Part shown: piece by piece, positions 1 through 7,726 of the stretch
Position numbering within the stretch: position 1 is the first letter of the stretch
Layout: each line of letters begins with the position of its first letter
NCBI GenBank assembly: GCA_964244695.1
Contig: CAXTJZ010000101.1
Coordinates: 1 to 12,873 of the forward strand
Source of the DNA: BOG-908 sp964244695
Lineage (GTDB): Bacteria; Pseudomonadota; Alphaproteobacteria; Acetobacterales; Acetobacteraceae
DNA: 12,873 bases
Direction: 5' to 3'
Translations under genes and position numbers: made by a program
The notes under the pieces: model-generated
Database searches by the model: none
Told to the model about the DNA's origin: nothing
The model's input: only the letters and a program-made list of their open reading frames with translations

Positions 1-16
1 CCGCGACAGCGCCCGC

Positions 17-50
17 AAAAGCTTTTTGCTTCTTTTTCTCGAAAAAGAAG
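17..50. repeat. AT-rich hairpin repeat, possible terminator of the hydroxylase operon
   Basis: A perfect 10-bp inverted repeat (CTTCTTTTTC at 29-38, GAAAAAGAAG at 41-50) with a 2-nt centre sits beside the palindrome AAAAGCTTTT (17-26). It lies 15 bp beyond the stop of the minus-strand cytochrome gene, where a terminator would be expected. The T-tract after the stem on the minus strand is short, so Rho-independent termination is uncertain. The layout (GCTTTTTG, then a TTTTTC-TC-GAAAAA stem) is the same as in the two copies at 10784-10813 and 10910-10939, so all three belong to one dispersed repeat family in this genome. Confidence 0.6.
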
Positions 51-65
51 GCCTTACTTGCTTTC

Positions 66-1322
66 TTACGATCTCTCCGCACGCAGCCTGCGCACATCTG
101 CGGCCGTCACGTGGCCCAGCCGGTGCCCGAACCGACCGCTGGTGTAGTTCGCAAGCGCCGCGACCTCCTCATCGGTGTAGGCGCCGGTGAAGCCGTGCAT
201 GAACATCAGCCCCTCGCCGGTCTGCATTTGGGAGCCGTGTGCCAGGATCTGCAGCAGGTTCGTGGCGGTTGGATCGGCCGCGGTATGTGCGCCGTGCAGC
301 GCCGCCCATTTCGACTGGCGGCCGTCACCGTCCGGAAGATGGCAGCCTGCGCAGGCCTGCGCGAACAGGCGCTGCCCGGCCGTGTCCGGCGCCGGTGGTT
401 CGTTGCCTGCGATTGCGGGTCCGTCGGCGCGGGGCGGCACGCCGCGGAGATAGTGCACGATCGCGCCGATATCCTGTGGCGTGAGATGGCGCAGGCTGTT
501 CTCGACCACTTCGGCCATCGGCCCGGAAGCTGGGCCGCGGCCTGCTGACTGCCCGGTGGCCAGGTATTGCTGCAACTGCGCATCCGTCCAGCCGCCCAGG
601 CCGTGGGCCGCGTCGCCGGTCAGGTTGTAGGCCAGCCAACCGGCCTGTTTTGCGCCGGCATATTTCCGCGCTTCGTTCAGGCCCATCAGCGCGTTGCGGG
701 GCGTGTGGCATTCGCCGCAATGGCCCAGCGCGTCGGCCAGATAGGCGCCGCGGTTCCAGGCTGCGTCGTGCGCCGGGTCCGCCTGGAGCGGGGCCGTTGG
801 AAGGAACAGCGCGTTCCAGAGTCGCAGGCCGTAGCGCTGGTCGAAGGGAAATGCCACGCGGTTTTGTGGCGCTTTGGCGTGGACTGGCGGCACGGTCGCC
901 AGATAGGCGCGGATGGCGAGCACATCGTCGGTCGTGACGCGTGCGTATTCCGTGTAGGGGAACGCGGGATAGAGGTTCTCGCCGTGGCGTCCGATGCCGC
1001 TGTGCACGGCGCGCACGAAGGTGGCGTCGCTCCACGCGCCGATGCCGGTCTGCGTGTCCGGCGTGATGTTCGGCGCGTAGATCGTGCCGAATGGCAGGGC
1101 AAAGGCGCGGCCGCCCGCGAAAGCCTGGCCGCCCGGCGCGGTGTGGCAAGCGACACAGTCCGCCGCCTGCGCCAGATACGCGCCGCGCGCGACCAGTGCC
1201 CCGCCGGTGGGCTGGCCGGCGCTGGGCGTGACTTCGGGCAAGGGTGCGGGCCAGGCCAGGAAGGCGGCGAGCCCGAGTGCGACGGGTGCGGCGATACAGG
1301 CGAACAGCTTCAAGGCGCGCAT
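66..1322 (-). CDS. Tri-heme membrane cytochrome c subunit of a molybdenum hydroxylase (aldehyde/alcohol dehydrogenase type)
   Basis: The 418-residue product is an exported electron-transfer subunit. The N-terminus (residues 1-25) is a hydrophobic signal or anchor. Three CXXCH heme c sites follow: CVACH at 56-60, CGECH at 202-206 and CAGCH at 324-328. Size and heme count match cytochrome subunits of acetic acid bacterial membrane alcohol and aldehyde dehydrogenases, which pass electrons to ubiquinone or a terminal oxidase. The start lies 3 bp after the large-subunit stop, so the genes are almost certainly co-transcribed and translationally coupled; no strong ribosome site of its own is visible. 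Position behind a molybdopterin subunit makes an aldehyde-oxidase-type partner more likely than PQQ alcohol dehydrogenase. The physiological substrate cannot be read from this subunit. Confidence 0.9.
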   Translation of the reverse strand: MRALKLFACIAAPVALGLAAFLAWPAPLPEVTPSAGQPTGGALVARGAYLAQAADCVACHTAPGGQAFAGGRAFALPFGTIYAPNITPDTQTGIGAWSDATFVRAVHSGIGRHGENLYPAFPYTEYARVTTDDVLAIRAYLATVPPVHAKAPQNRVAFPFDQRYGLRLWNALFLPTAPLQADPAHDAAWNRGAYLADALGHCGECHTPRNALMGLNEARKYAGAKQAGWLAYNLTGDAAHGLGGWTDAQLQQYLATGQSAGRGPASGPMAEVVENSLRHLTPQDIGAIVHYLRGVPPRADGPAIAGNEPPAPDTAGQRLFAQACAGCHLPDGDGRQSKWAALHGAHTAADPTATNLLQILAHGSQMQTGEGLMFMHGFTGAYTDEEVAALANYTSGRFGHRLGHVTAADVRRLRAERS

Positions 1323-1325
1323 CGG

Positions 1326-3485
1326 TCAGGCCTGACCGAGCCGGGTGTTGAACGGCAGCCGTCGCAGGCGCTTGCCGGTGGCGGCGAAGATCGCGTTGCC
1401 GAGCGCCGGTGCGGCACCGGCCGTGCCCCCCTCGCCGATGCCGCCGGGATCGGCGTCGCTGCGGATCGTGTATGTTTCGACCGGCGGCGTCTCGTTCATG
1501 CGCAGCATGCGGTAATCGTGGAAGTTGCTTTGGTCGATCGTGCCGCGCGTCACGGTGATTTCGCTGTACAGCGCGGTGCCCAGGCCCATCAGCACGCCAC
1601 CTTCGAGCTGCGCGTGCACGGTGTCCGGATTGACGATCATGCCGCAATCCGCCGCGATCACGACGCGGCGCAGCCTGATGCCGGCGTCGGCGCGTGCTTC
1701 GGCTTCGACGACGCAGGCGAGATAGGTGCCGAACGCGAATTGCAGGCTGACGCCCCGGCCGATGGTCGGCGGAAGCTTGCTGCCCCAGCCTGATTTCGCC
1801 GCGGCCAGTTCCAGCACGGCGAGCGCGCGCGGATTGGCATGCAGCATCGTCCGGCGGAACGCGACAGGGTCCTGTCCGGACGCTGCCGCCAGTTCATCGA
1901 TGAAGCTTTCCAGGACAAACACATTGTGCGTGGGGCCGACGCCGCGCCACCAGCTTGTGTTCATGCCATCCGGCTCGTGCCTGACGTAATCTACCAGTTC
2001 GGCGGGAATGTCGTACGGTGTCACGTCCGCGCAATCGACGGCGTCGATGTCGATGCCGTCCTTGAATACCGCGGGCGCATAGCGCGCGTAGATGGAGGAG
2101 CCGGTGACGCGATGCGTGCGGCCGACGATCCGGCCGCCGGCATCAAGGCCGGCTACGACACGGTCGTAGTAATATGGCCGGTAGTAGTCGTGGCGCATGT
2201 CTTCCTCGCGCGTCCACACCAGCTTCACGGGATAGCTGAGCTGGCGCGCGATGCCGGCGGCCACGTCGATGCTGTCGATCTCCAGCCGCCGGCCGAATGC
2301 GCCGCCCATAAGCTGGTTGTGGACGAAGACTTTTTCCGCCGGCAGGCCGGTGGCGGCCATGATGGATTTCTGCGCGCGCACTGGAACCTGCGTGCCCACC
2401 CAGATGTCGGCGCGATCCGGCCGAATGTGCAGCGTGCAGTTGAGCGGCTCCATCGGCGAATGCGAGAGAAAGGGCGACTGATAGATCGCTTCCAGGCGGG
2501 TGGCCGCACCGGCGATTGCGCCATGCGCGTCGCCCGTTTTTTTGGCCACTGCCGCTTGGCCGTGCTGCGATGCGTGCGACATCGACGCGATGATCGTCTC
2601 CGTAGTGACTGGTCCGTTCGGGCCGGACTCCCACACCGGCGCCAGTGCCGCGAGGCCTTGTTTGGCGGCCAACATGTGATCGCCGATCACCGCCACCACC
2701 GTGTCGCCGGAGCGCACGATGTCGCGCACGCCCGGGACACCGCGGCACGCCGCCTCGTTCATGCCGATGAGTTTGCCGCCTTTAACCGGTGCGATCGCCA
2801 GCGTGCCGATCTTCATGCCGGGCACGGCGATGTCGATGCCGAAGATGGCGGTGCCATTCACCTTCGCTGGCGTGTCGAGACGTTTGGCGCTGGTGCCGAC
2901 CAGGGCGAATTGCGCCGGCGGTTTGAGGGCGACATGCGGCGGCACGGGCTGGTTGGCGGCCTCTGCCGCGAGGTCGCCGTAGGCCAGCGCGCGCTTGCTC
3001 GCGTCGTGGTGCACGACGCCCCGTGCGGCGCGGCAGGTGGCGGGATCGACGGCCCAGCGTTGCGCCGCCGCGCCCACGAGCATGATGCGCGCTGCGGCGC
3101 CGGCTTCGCGCAACCGGCGCCAGTCGCTGCGCGTGGAGGTCGAGCCGCCTGTCGCCTGGTCGTAGAGATGCGGGTCCAGGTATTTCGCCAGGTCCGGCAA
3201 AGCGGGCTGCACGGCAACCTGGTCGAGCCCCACTTCGAGTTCCTCGGCGATCAGCATGGCGGAGCTGGTGTAGATGCCCTGGCCGACTTCGGTGTGCGGC
3301 ATGATGAGCGTGATCGCGCCGCTTGCAGCGATGACGATAAAGGCGTTCGGCGTGAACGCGGATGCGGGCAGCGGCGCGGCGGCCCAGGCGCGGCCTGGCA
3401 GCCGTAGGCCGAGCAATAGGCCGCCGGCGGCTGCAGCACCGCTTAGTTTGATGATGTCCCGGCGCGTTGGGGTTTCGTGTGCCAT
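1326..3485 (-). CDS. Molybdopterin-binding large subunit, xanthine dehydrogenase family (isoquinoline 1-oxidoreductase beta / periplasmic aldehyde dehydrogenase type)
   Basis: The 719-residue catalytic subunit hydroxylates or oxidises its substrate at a molybdenum cofactor. The N-terminus carries a twin-arginine signal (TRRDIIKLSG, residues 7-16, then a hydrophobic stretch to an AWA-A site near 36), so it folds with cofactor in the cytoplasm and acts in the periplasm. Family marks include GGAFGRR (394-400), WWRGVGPTHN (512-521) and GIGEGGTAG (682-690); E685 is the expected catalytic glutamate. Length matches IorB-like subunits and the roughly 75-80 kDa aldehyde dehydrogenase subunit of acetic acid bacteria. 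The small subunit ends 10 bp upstream and the cytochrome begins 3 bp downstream. The initiator has no strong Shine-Dalgarno, consistent with coupling. Family and export are well supported; the choice between aldehydes and N-heterocycles (isoquinoline, nicotinate) is not settled by sequence. Confidence 0.92.
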   Translation of the reverse strand: MAHETPTRRDIIKLSGAAAAGGLLLGLRLPGRAWAAAPLPASAFTPNAFIVIAASGAITLIMPHTEVGQGIYTSSAMLIAEELEVGLDQVAVQPALPDLAKYLDPHLYDQATGGSTSTRSDWRRLREAGAAARIMLVGAAAQRWAVDPATCRAARGVVHHDASKRALAYGDLAAEAANQPVPPHVALKPPAQFALVGTSAKRLDTPAKVNGTAIFGIDIAVPGMKIGTLAIAPVKGGKLIGMNEAACRGVPGVRDIVRSGDTVVAVIGDHMLAAKQGLAALAPVWESGPNGPVTTETIIASMSHASQHGQAAVAKKTGDAHGAIAGAATRLEAIYQSPFLSHSPMEPLNCTLHIRPDRADIWVGTQVPVRAQKSIMAATGLPAEKVFVHNQLMGGAFGRRLEIDSIDVAAGIARQLSYPVKLVWTREEDMRHDYYRPYYYDRVVAGLDAGGRIVGRTHRVTGSSIYARYAPAVFKDGIDIDAVDCADVTPYDIPAELVDYVRHEPDGMNTSWWRGVGPTHNVFVLESFIDELAAASGQDPVAFRRTMLHANPRALAVLELAAAKSGWGSKLPPTIGRGVSLQFAFGTYLACVVEAEARADAGIRLRRVVIAADCGMIVNPDTVHAQLEGGVLMGLGTALYSEITVTRGTIDQSNFHDYRMLRMNETPPVETYTIRSDADPGGIGEGGTAGAAPALGNAIFAATGKRLRRLPFNTRLGQA

Positions 3486-3495
3486 GTGCGCGCGC

Positions 3496-3948
<453 letters not shown>

Positions 3949-3954
3949 TACGAT

Positions 3955-3960
3955 CCCCTT
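3955..3960 (-). promoter_or_regulatory. Ribosome binding site fixing the small-subunit start
   Basis: On the minus strand AAGGGG stands six bases before the ATG at 3948-3946. It decides between this start and the 42-codon-longer reading frame. Confidence 0.7.
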
Positions 3961-4121
3961 GGCAGTCGATACCGGCTGGCCACGCAGTTGCAGCCGAGAT
4001 GCCGCGATTGGGCGGATATTAACGCCGATGCGAGCAAGGCCGCTTCGCACGCAGCGCGCACCGCCCCATGTCACCGCGCCCTTGAGCCGGTAACTAGCTC
4101 GCCGGCTGCTTCCTGGATTGT

Positions 4122-4127
4122 ATTATA
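4122..4127 (-). promoter_or_regulatory. Possible -10 element (TATAAT) for the hydroxylase operon
   Basis: A perfect TATAAT reads on the minus strand in otherwise GC-rich DNA. A matching TTGACA-like -35 was looked for 16-18 bp upstream and not found (CGGAAA at 17 bp), so this is only a candidate, perhaps activator-dependent. Confidence 0.3.
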
Positions 4128-4328
4128 CGGAAGCCGATTGCAGATTTCCGCCAGCGGCGCCCCGCGCAACTCTGGCGAGTGGACCTGCCGAGTGTCGCGC
4201 AGGCTGGATCGTGCAATTCCCGTCCGCCGCCTACAAGGCACGCCGGCTCGGATGCGCTACTCATTGCACGACCAGAAGCTTCGCAAGCTTCCCGCGTCCG
4301 CGGTGACGCCGGATTAGGCATAGAAGCA

Positions 4329-4347
4329 GCATTGCCGCTGGCAATGC
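4329..4347. promoter_or_regulatory. Inverted repeat upstream of the ene-reductase, candidate operator or leader hairpin
   Basis: Perfect 8-bp arms GCATTGCC and GGCAATGC flank a GCT centre, ending 26 bp before the ATG at 4374. The size and position suit a dimeric repressor (NemA-type ene-reductases are often repressor controlled) or a short RNA hairpin in the leader. No regulator gene is next to it, so the partner is unknown. Confidence 0.4.
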
Positions 4348-4362
4348 GCGCAATCATTTCTC

Positions 4363-4367
4363 GGGAG
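4363..4367 (+). promoter_or_regulatory. Ribosome binding site of the ene-reductase
   Basis: GGGAG stands six bases before the ATG at 4374. It supports this start over the ATG 195 bp upstream in the same frame. Confidence 0.65.
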
Positions 4368-4373
4368 TTCGTC

Positions 4374-5486
4374 ATGCCGACCCTGTTTTCTCCGGTCCAA
4401 CTGGGTGCTATCACGTTGGCGCACCGGGTCGTCATGGCGCCCCTTACGCGCTCGCGCTCGGTCCAGCCGGGCGATGTGCCGGGCGACCTCATGCGCACCT
4501 ATTACGGCCAGCGTGCCAGCGAAGGCGGGCTGATCATTGCTGAAGCCACCACGATCTCGCAATCCGCACGCGGATGGTTCGGCGCACCCGGCCTGTATTC
4601 GGGCGAACAGGTTGAGGGTTGGAAGGCAGTGACCGACGCGGTTCACGCCAAAGGCGGAAAGATCATTGCGCAATTATGGCACACTGGCCGGTCGTCGCAT
4701 GTGGACGTGACCGGCGGCTCGCGGCCGGTCTCCGCGTCGGTGGATCCGCAGTATTGGCAGGACCCTTCGCATTTGACTTCGACGCCGGGCGGCTGGGTTT
4801 CACCCTCGCCGCATCGCGCGCTGGAGACGGGCGAGATCGCCGGGATCGTTGCGGATTACGGACGCGCCGCGGCGCGGGCCAAGGCTGCCGGCTTCGACGG
4901 CGTGGAGCTGCACGCCGCCAACGGCTATCTCGTCGACCAATTCCTGCAGGACAGCAGCAACAAGCGGACCGACAGCTACGGCGGCAGTATCGAGAACCGC
5001 TCGCGTTTCCTGATGGAGATTGTCGAAGCGATGGTGCCGGCCTTCGGCGCCGACCGCACGGCCGTGCGCATCGGGCCGAACGGACGGTGGAACGCCATGG
5101 GTGACAGCGATCCACGGGCGTTGTTCGACCATGTTGCGCACGCGCTCAACCGCTATGGTCTCGCCTATCTCCACATCATCGAACCGCGCGTACTCGGCAA
5201 CGTGGTGGAGGCGCACGGCCAGGCGCCCGTCGCGTCCGAGCATCTGCGCACGATCTTCCATGGCAGGATACTCGCGGCCGGCGGTTTCGAGCCGGACACG
5301 GCCGCTGCCATCGTCGAGAAAGGCGATGCGGACCTCGTGGCATTCGGGCGCTACTTCATCTCGAACCCTGATCTTCCGGAGCGTATCCGAAACAGACTGC
5401 CACTGGCGCCCTACGATCGCGACACGTTCTACACCTTCGATGCCAAGGGTTATACCGACTACCAGCGGTTCGACGCAGCCGCCTGA
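4374..5486 (+). CDS. Old Yellow Enzyme family NADH:flavin ene-reductase (NemA-like)
   Basis: The 370-residue protein is a cytosolic FMN TIM-barrel that reduces activated C=C bonds (enones, maleimides) and sometimes nitro compounds using NAD(P)H. Visible marks: MAPLTRSRS (21-29) with the flavin-tuning T25; Q100 and W102 in AQLWHTGR; the substrate-anion pair H180/N183 and proton donor Y185 in HAANGYLVDQF; the KRTDSYGGSIENR segment (197-209); R232; GRWNAMGDSDP (237-247); and the phosphate-binding AFGRYFISNPDLP (323-335). Length is normal and every key residue is present. The start is chosen from MPTLFSPVQLG, the family's usual opening, with GGGAG six bases before it. It is divergent from the molybdenum hydroxylase operon and is followed by tautomerase and SDR remnants, a context of carbonyl or xenobiotic metabolism. 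The symbol is withheld because NemA and other OYE paralogues cannot be separated here. Confidence 0.93.
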   Translation: MPTLFSPVQLGAITLAHRVVMAPLTRSRSVQPGDVPGDLMRTYYGQRASEGGLIIAEATTISQSARGWFGAPGLYSGEQVEGWKAVTDAVHAKGGKIIAQLWHTGRSSHVDVTGGSRPVSASVDPQYWQDPSHLTSTPGGWVSPSPHRALETGEIAGIVADYGRAAARAKAAGFDGVELHAANGYLVDQFLQDSSNKRTDSYGGSIENRSRFLMEIVEAMVPAFGADRTAVRIGPNGRWNAMGDSDPRALFDHVAHALNRYGLAYLHIIEPRVLGNVVEAHGQAPVASEHLRTIFHGRILAAGGFEPDTAAAIVEKGDADLVAFGRYFISNPDLPERIRNRLPLAPYDRDTFYTFDAKGYTDYQRFDAAA

Positions 5487-5559
5487 CCCTGGCGTTCCGC
5501 GAAGACAATCACGTCGTTGCTGACCAAACACTGGCAGGTTCACCGGCCAGGCGAAGCGC

Positions 5560-5564
5560 GGAGG
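5560..5564 (+). promoter_or_regulatory. Ribosome binding site of the truncated tautomerase
   Basis: GGAGG stands six bases before the TTG at 5571. A good site in front of an unusual start codon shows that a real gene once began here. Confidence 0.55.
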
Positions 5565-5570
5565 CACTCC

Positions 5571-5696
5571 TTGCCGTTACTGAGATTCGACATCGTCGAA
5601 GGCCGGACCGAGGCGAAGATATCCGCCTTGTTGGATACGGCCCACCAGGCCATGGTCGACGCTTTTGGCGTTCCACAAACTTCTTGCGGTGGGTGA
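5571..5696 (+). pseudogene. Truncated tautomerase-family gene (5' end only)
   Basis: Reading from TTG gives 41 codons before TGA. The start (M/L)PLLRFDIVEGRTEAKISA and the AHQAMVDAFGVP segment up to residue 35 look like the N-terminus of the roughly 130-residue 4-oxalocrotonate-tautomerase-like family (Tautomerase_2 type), including the proline after the initiator that serves as catalytic base. After FGVP the family normally continues with a D-R-Y-like strand; here the text changes to QTSCGG and stops, so about two thirds of the gene is missing. The homology break coincides with the point where the minus-strand SDR fragment begins, marking a deletion or recombination junction. The TTG start may be native or decayed. 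Recognition is from memory of the family, over a short segment. Confidence 0.6.
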
Positions 5697-5714
5697 GTGG
5701 GGCGGAAAGTTTGC

Positions 5715-5939
5715 AACCTGGTCGAGTTCGTCGGGTGTGGCCTCCTCAAACGGTTTCGAGATCGCGGTGCCGGCGTTGTTCACCAGCACGTCGATGCGGC
5801 CGAACCTGTTCGCGGCCTGCTGGACGGCCGACCGTACGGCCTCCGCACTGGTGGCGTCGGCGTAAATCGCCAGCGCCTGCACGCCGTTTCCCTCGATCGC
5901 GCGCACGACGTCGGACGCCGCCGCGCTGTCTCTGTCCCC
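5715..5939 (-). pseudogene. Internal fragment of a short-chain dehydrogenase/reductase
   Basis: On the minus strand about 72 codons read as the middle of a classical SDR: a helix ending VVRAIEGNG, a strand QALAIYADAT, a helix ending RFGRID, then the hallmark VLVNNAG (roughly 5869-5889) and a segment ending PDELDQV. The N-terminal TGxxxGIG cofactor loop is missing upstream, and the YxxxK catalytic pair and all of the C-terminal half are missing downstream, where the frame passes into unrelated sequence. A normal SDR has about 250 residues, so this is a relic and not a functional enzyme. It converges on the tautomerase remnant. The open frame continues on both sides but those parts show no family resemblance. 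Confidence 0.75.
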
Positions 5940-6064
5940 CAGCCATTTAGCGTAGCCACTGATTTCTCGGACAGATTGGACGCGCTTACCGATTGGCGGG
6001 GCGGGCCAGCCTTGCGTTTTCAGCGAGTGCTGAATACAGCGCCTGTGGCTGGGCAAGGCGACTG

Positions 6065-7726
6065 ATGACCGTGGAGCCGAATGTATTTCGCGCGCAGCAG
6101 ATGCTGCGCGCCGGGCGGCCTGCGGACGCCATCGCGCCTCTGCAAAAGGCCGCCTTGTTCGCACCGCACGATGCGCGCATCCAGCACGATCTCGGCCTGG
6201 CCCTGCTGGAGGTCGGGCGGTTCGCCGAAAGCATCCTGGCCCAGCAGGCCGCCATCCGCGCCGATCCAAAATACGCGGACGCCCATTTCAGGCTGGGTAT
6301 CGCGCTGGAAAAAGCCGGCCGCGCCGCGGAGGCGGTTCGCGCCTACGACCAGGCAACCGCCTTGCGTCCCGGCCTGACCGAGGCCTGGTATCGCGCCGGT
6401 GCGCTGGTCTTCGCACTCGGACACAGCAAGGAGGCCATCGGCTGCTTCCGCCGGGCAGCCGCGAGCGGGGCCAAATCCTCCTTCGGCCGGCTTGGCGCCG
6501 CACGGGCCCTGCTCGCCGAGAACCGCGACGGCAATGCCGAGAAATCCCTCCGCCAGCTCCTGGCGCTGGACAAGACCAACGCGCTCGCACTCGACCTGCT
6601 GGGCAATTTGCTGGCCGAAAGCGGCCGTTTCGACGAGGCCTGGTCCTGCTACGAGCGCGCGATCGCCGCCGCCCCGCTGATGGCCGGCAGCTATTACGAC
6701 ATGGTGCGCTGCCGCCGGCTGACGCCGGCCGACGCCCCGCTCCTCGCCCGCATGCAGGCCGCGCTGCAGACCCCGGGGCTGGAGCCGGAACACGTGCTGC
6801 GCCTTCATCTGGCCCTCGGCAAAGCCGCCGACGACCTCGCGGACTACGCAACGGCGATGCGGCATTTCGACGCGGCCGAGCAGGTGCGCCGGCGCTGCTC
6901 GCCATTCGATGCGGCGGCGTTCACCGCGCAGGTGGACCGCCTGATCGCGATCTTTACCCCGCAAGCCTGCGCGCGCACCGGCGGCAACCCCACCGTCACG
7001 CCCGTGCTGATCGTGGGCATGCCGCGCTCGGGCACCACGCTGACGGAGCAGATCCTGTCGAGCCATCCCGGCGTGGCGCCCGGCGGCGAGCTGAACTTCT
7101 GGAACGAGCGCGGCCAGGCCTGGCTGCAGACGGCACAGGCCGCGCCCGATGCGGCGTTCCTGGAGAGCGCCGGCCAGGACTACCTGGACCTACTGCAGGC
7201 GATCGGGCCCGAATCCGCGCGCGTCACCGACAAGATGCCGTTCAACTTCCTATGGGCCGGGCTGATCCACCTGACCCTGCCCGGCGCCACCATCATCCAT
7301 TGCCGCCGCAGCGCCATCGACACCGCGATCTCCATACACCAGACGAATTTCAACCGGCACGTGGCCTTTCCCACCGGCGGCGCGGACCTCGTCGCCTATT
7401 TCGCGGCATATCGTCGCCTGACGGCCCATTGGCGCGCGGTCCTGCCGCCGGATCGCTTCGTCGAGGTGGAGTACGAGCGCCTGACGTCCGAGCCCGAACC
7501 GGAAATCCGGCGCATCGTCGCCGCCTGCGGGCTGGCGTGGAACGATGCCTGCCTCTCGCCGGAGCACAACACCGGCCGCGTCAAGACGCCGAGCCGCTGG
7601 CAGACGCGCCAGCCGATATATCGCAGCGCGGTCCAGCGCTGGCGGCGCTACGAACCATGGCTCGGCAAACTGGCACCGCTTCTCGATGCGGAAGACCAAC
7701 AAAACGTCAGATCACCGCAAGTATAG
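6065..7726 (+). CDS. TPR-repeat protein with C-terminal sulfotransferase domain
   Basis: The 553-residue protein has two parts. Residues about 5-300 are tetratricopeptide repeats, recognisable by periodic G-R-x-x-E/D-A helices (AGRPADAI 16-23, VGRFAESI 50-57, AGRAAEAV 84-91, SGRFDEAW 186-193). Residues about 312-540 are a sulfotransferase fold: the 5'-phosphosulfate loop VGMPRSGTTLTEQIL (317-331), GGELNFW (340-346), TDKMPFNF (388-395) and the 3'-phosphate motif around IIHCRRSAIDTAIS (410-423). It would transfer sulfate from PAPS to an unknown acceptor, with the TPR part as a docking surface. No signal peptide is visible. The start is chosen at MTVEPNVF, where TPR content begins, with a weak AGGCG site; a longer frame from 5993 adds residues without family features. 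It stands alone, with gene relics upstream and a promoter region downstream. The acceptor substrate is unknown. Confidence 0.85.
   Translation: MTVEPNVFRAQQMLRAGRPADAIAPLQKAALFAPHDARIQHDLGLALLEVGRFAESILAQQAAIRADPKYADAHFRLGIALEKAGRAAEAVRAYDQATALRPGLTEAWYRAGALVFALGHSKEAIGCFRRAAASGAKSSFGRLGAARALLAENRDGNAEKSLRQLLALDKTNALALDLLGNLLAESGRFDEAWSCYERAIAAAPLMAGSYYDMVRCRRLTPADAPLLARMQAALQTPGLEPEHVLRLHLALGKAADDLADYATAMRHFDAAEQVRRRCSPFDAAAFTAQVDRLIAIFTPQACARTGGNPTVTPVLIVGMPRSGTTLTEQILSSHPGVAPGGELNFWNERGQAWLQTAQAAPDAAFLESAGQDYLDLLQAIGPESARVTDKMPFNFLWAGLIHLTLPGATIIHCRRSAIDTAISIHQTNFNRHVAFPTGGADLVAYFAAYRRLTAHWRAVLPPDRFVEVEYERLTSEPEPEIRRIVAACGLAWNDACLSPEHNTGRVKTPSRWQTRQPIYRSAVQRWRRYEPWLGKLAPLLDAEDQQNVRSPQV

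Larger units (their letters stand above)
3949..4373. promoter_or_regulatory. Divergent intergenic region between the hydroxylase operon and the ene-reductase
   Basis: This 425-bp stretch holds no convincing gene; it should contain both divergent promoters. On the minus strand there is a perfect TATAAT (4127 to 4122), about 174 bp before the small-subunit ATG, but no good -35 at the usual distance. Three perfect inverted repeats are visible: TCGTGCAAT (4209-4217) with ATTGCACGA (4263-4271); GAAGCTT-CGC-AAGCTTC (4275-4291); and GCATTGCC-GCT-GGCAATGC (4329-4347). The last two lie 26-99 bp before the ene-reductase start and are candidate operators or leader hairpins. No regulator gene adjoins the region. 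Confidence 0.5.

Noticed and set aside
1326..1335. TCAGGCCTGA palindrome at the large-subunit stop
   Set aside because: Ten bases covering the stop codon in GC-rich DNA is expected by chance and it lies inside a translationally coupled junction.
325..1647. A 440-codon minus-strand frame overlapping the cytochrome and large-subunit genes
   Set aside because: The product is arginine-rich low-complexity text; the heme motifs and molybdopterin motifs are in the other frames.
1839..3407. A 522-codon plus-strand frame opposite the molybdopterin subunit
   Set aside because: No recognisable domain, composition typical of an antisense shadow, and the minus strand has a full-length family match.
3949..4074. 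N-terminal extension of the 2Fe-2S small subunit
   Set aside because: The extra 42 residues are not like the family, which begins with the MTTLLVNDKQ-type segment, and AAGGGG precedes the internal ATG.
6019..6034. TTCAGC-GAGT-GCTGAA inverted repeat before the TPR-sulfotransferase
   Set aside because: Six-base arms are short and there is no promoter element or repeat partner to give it meaning.
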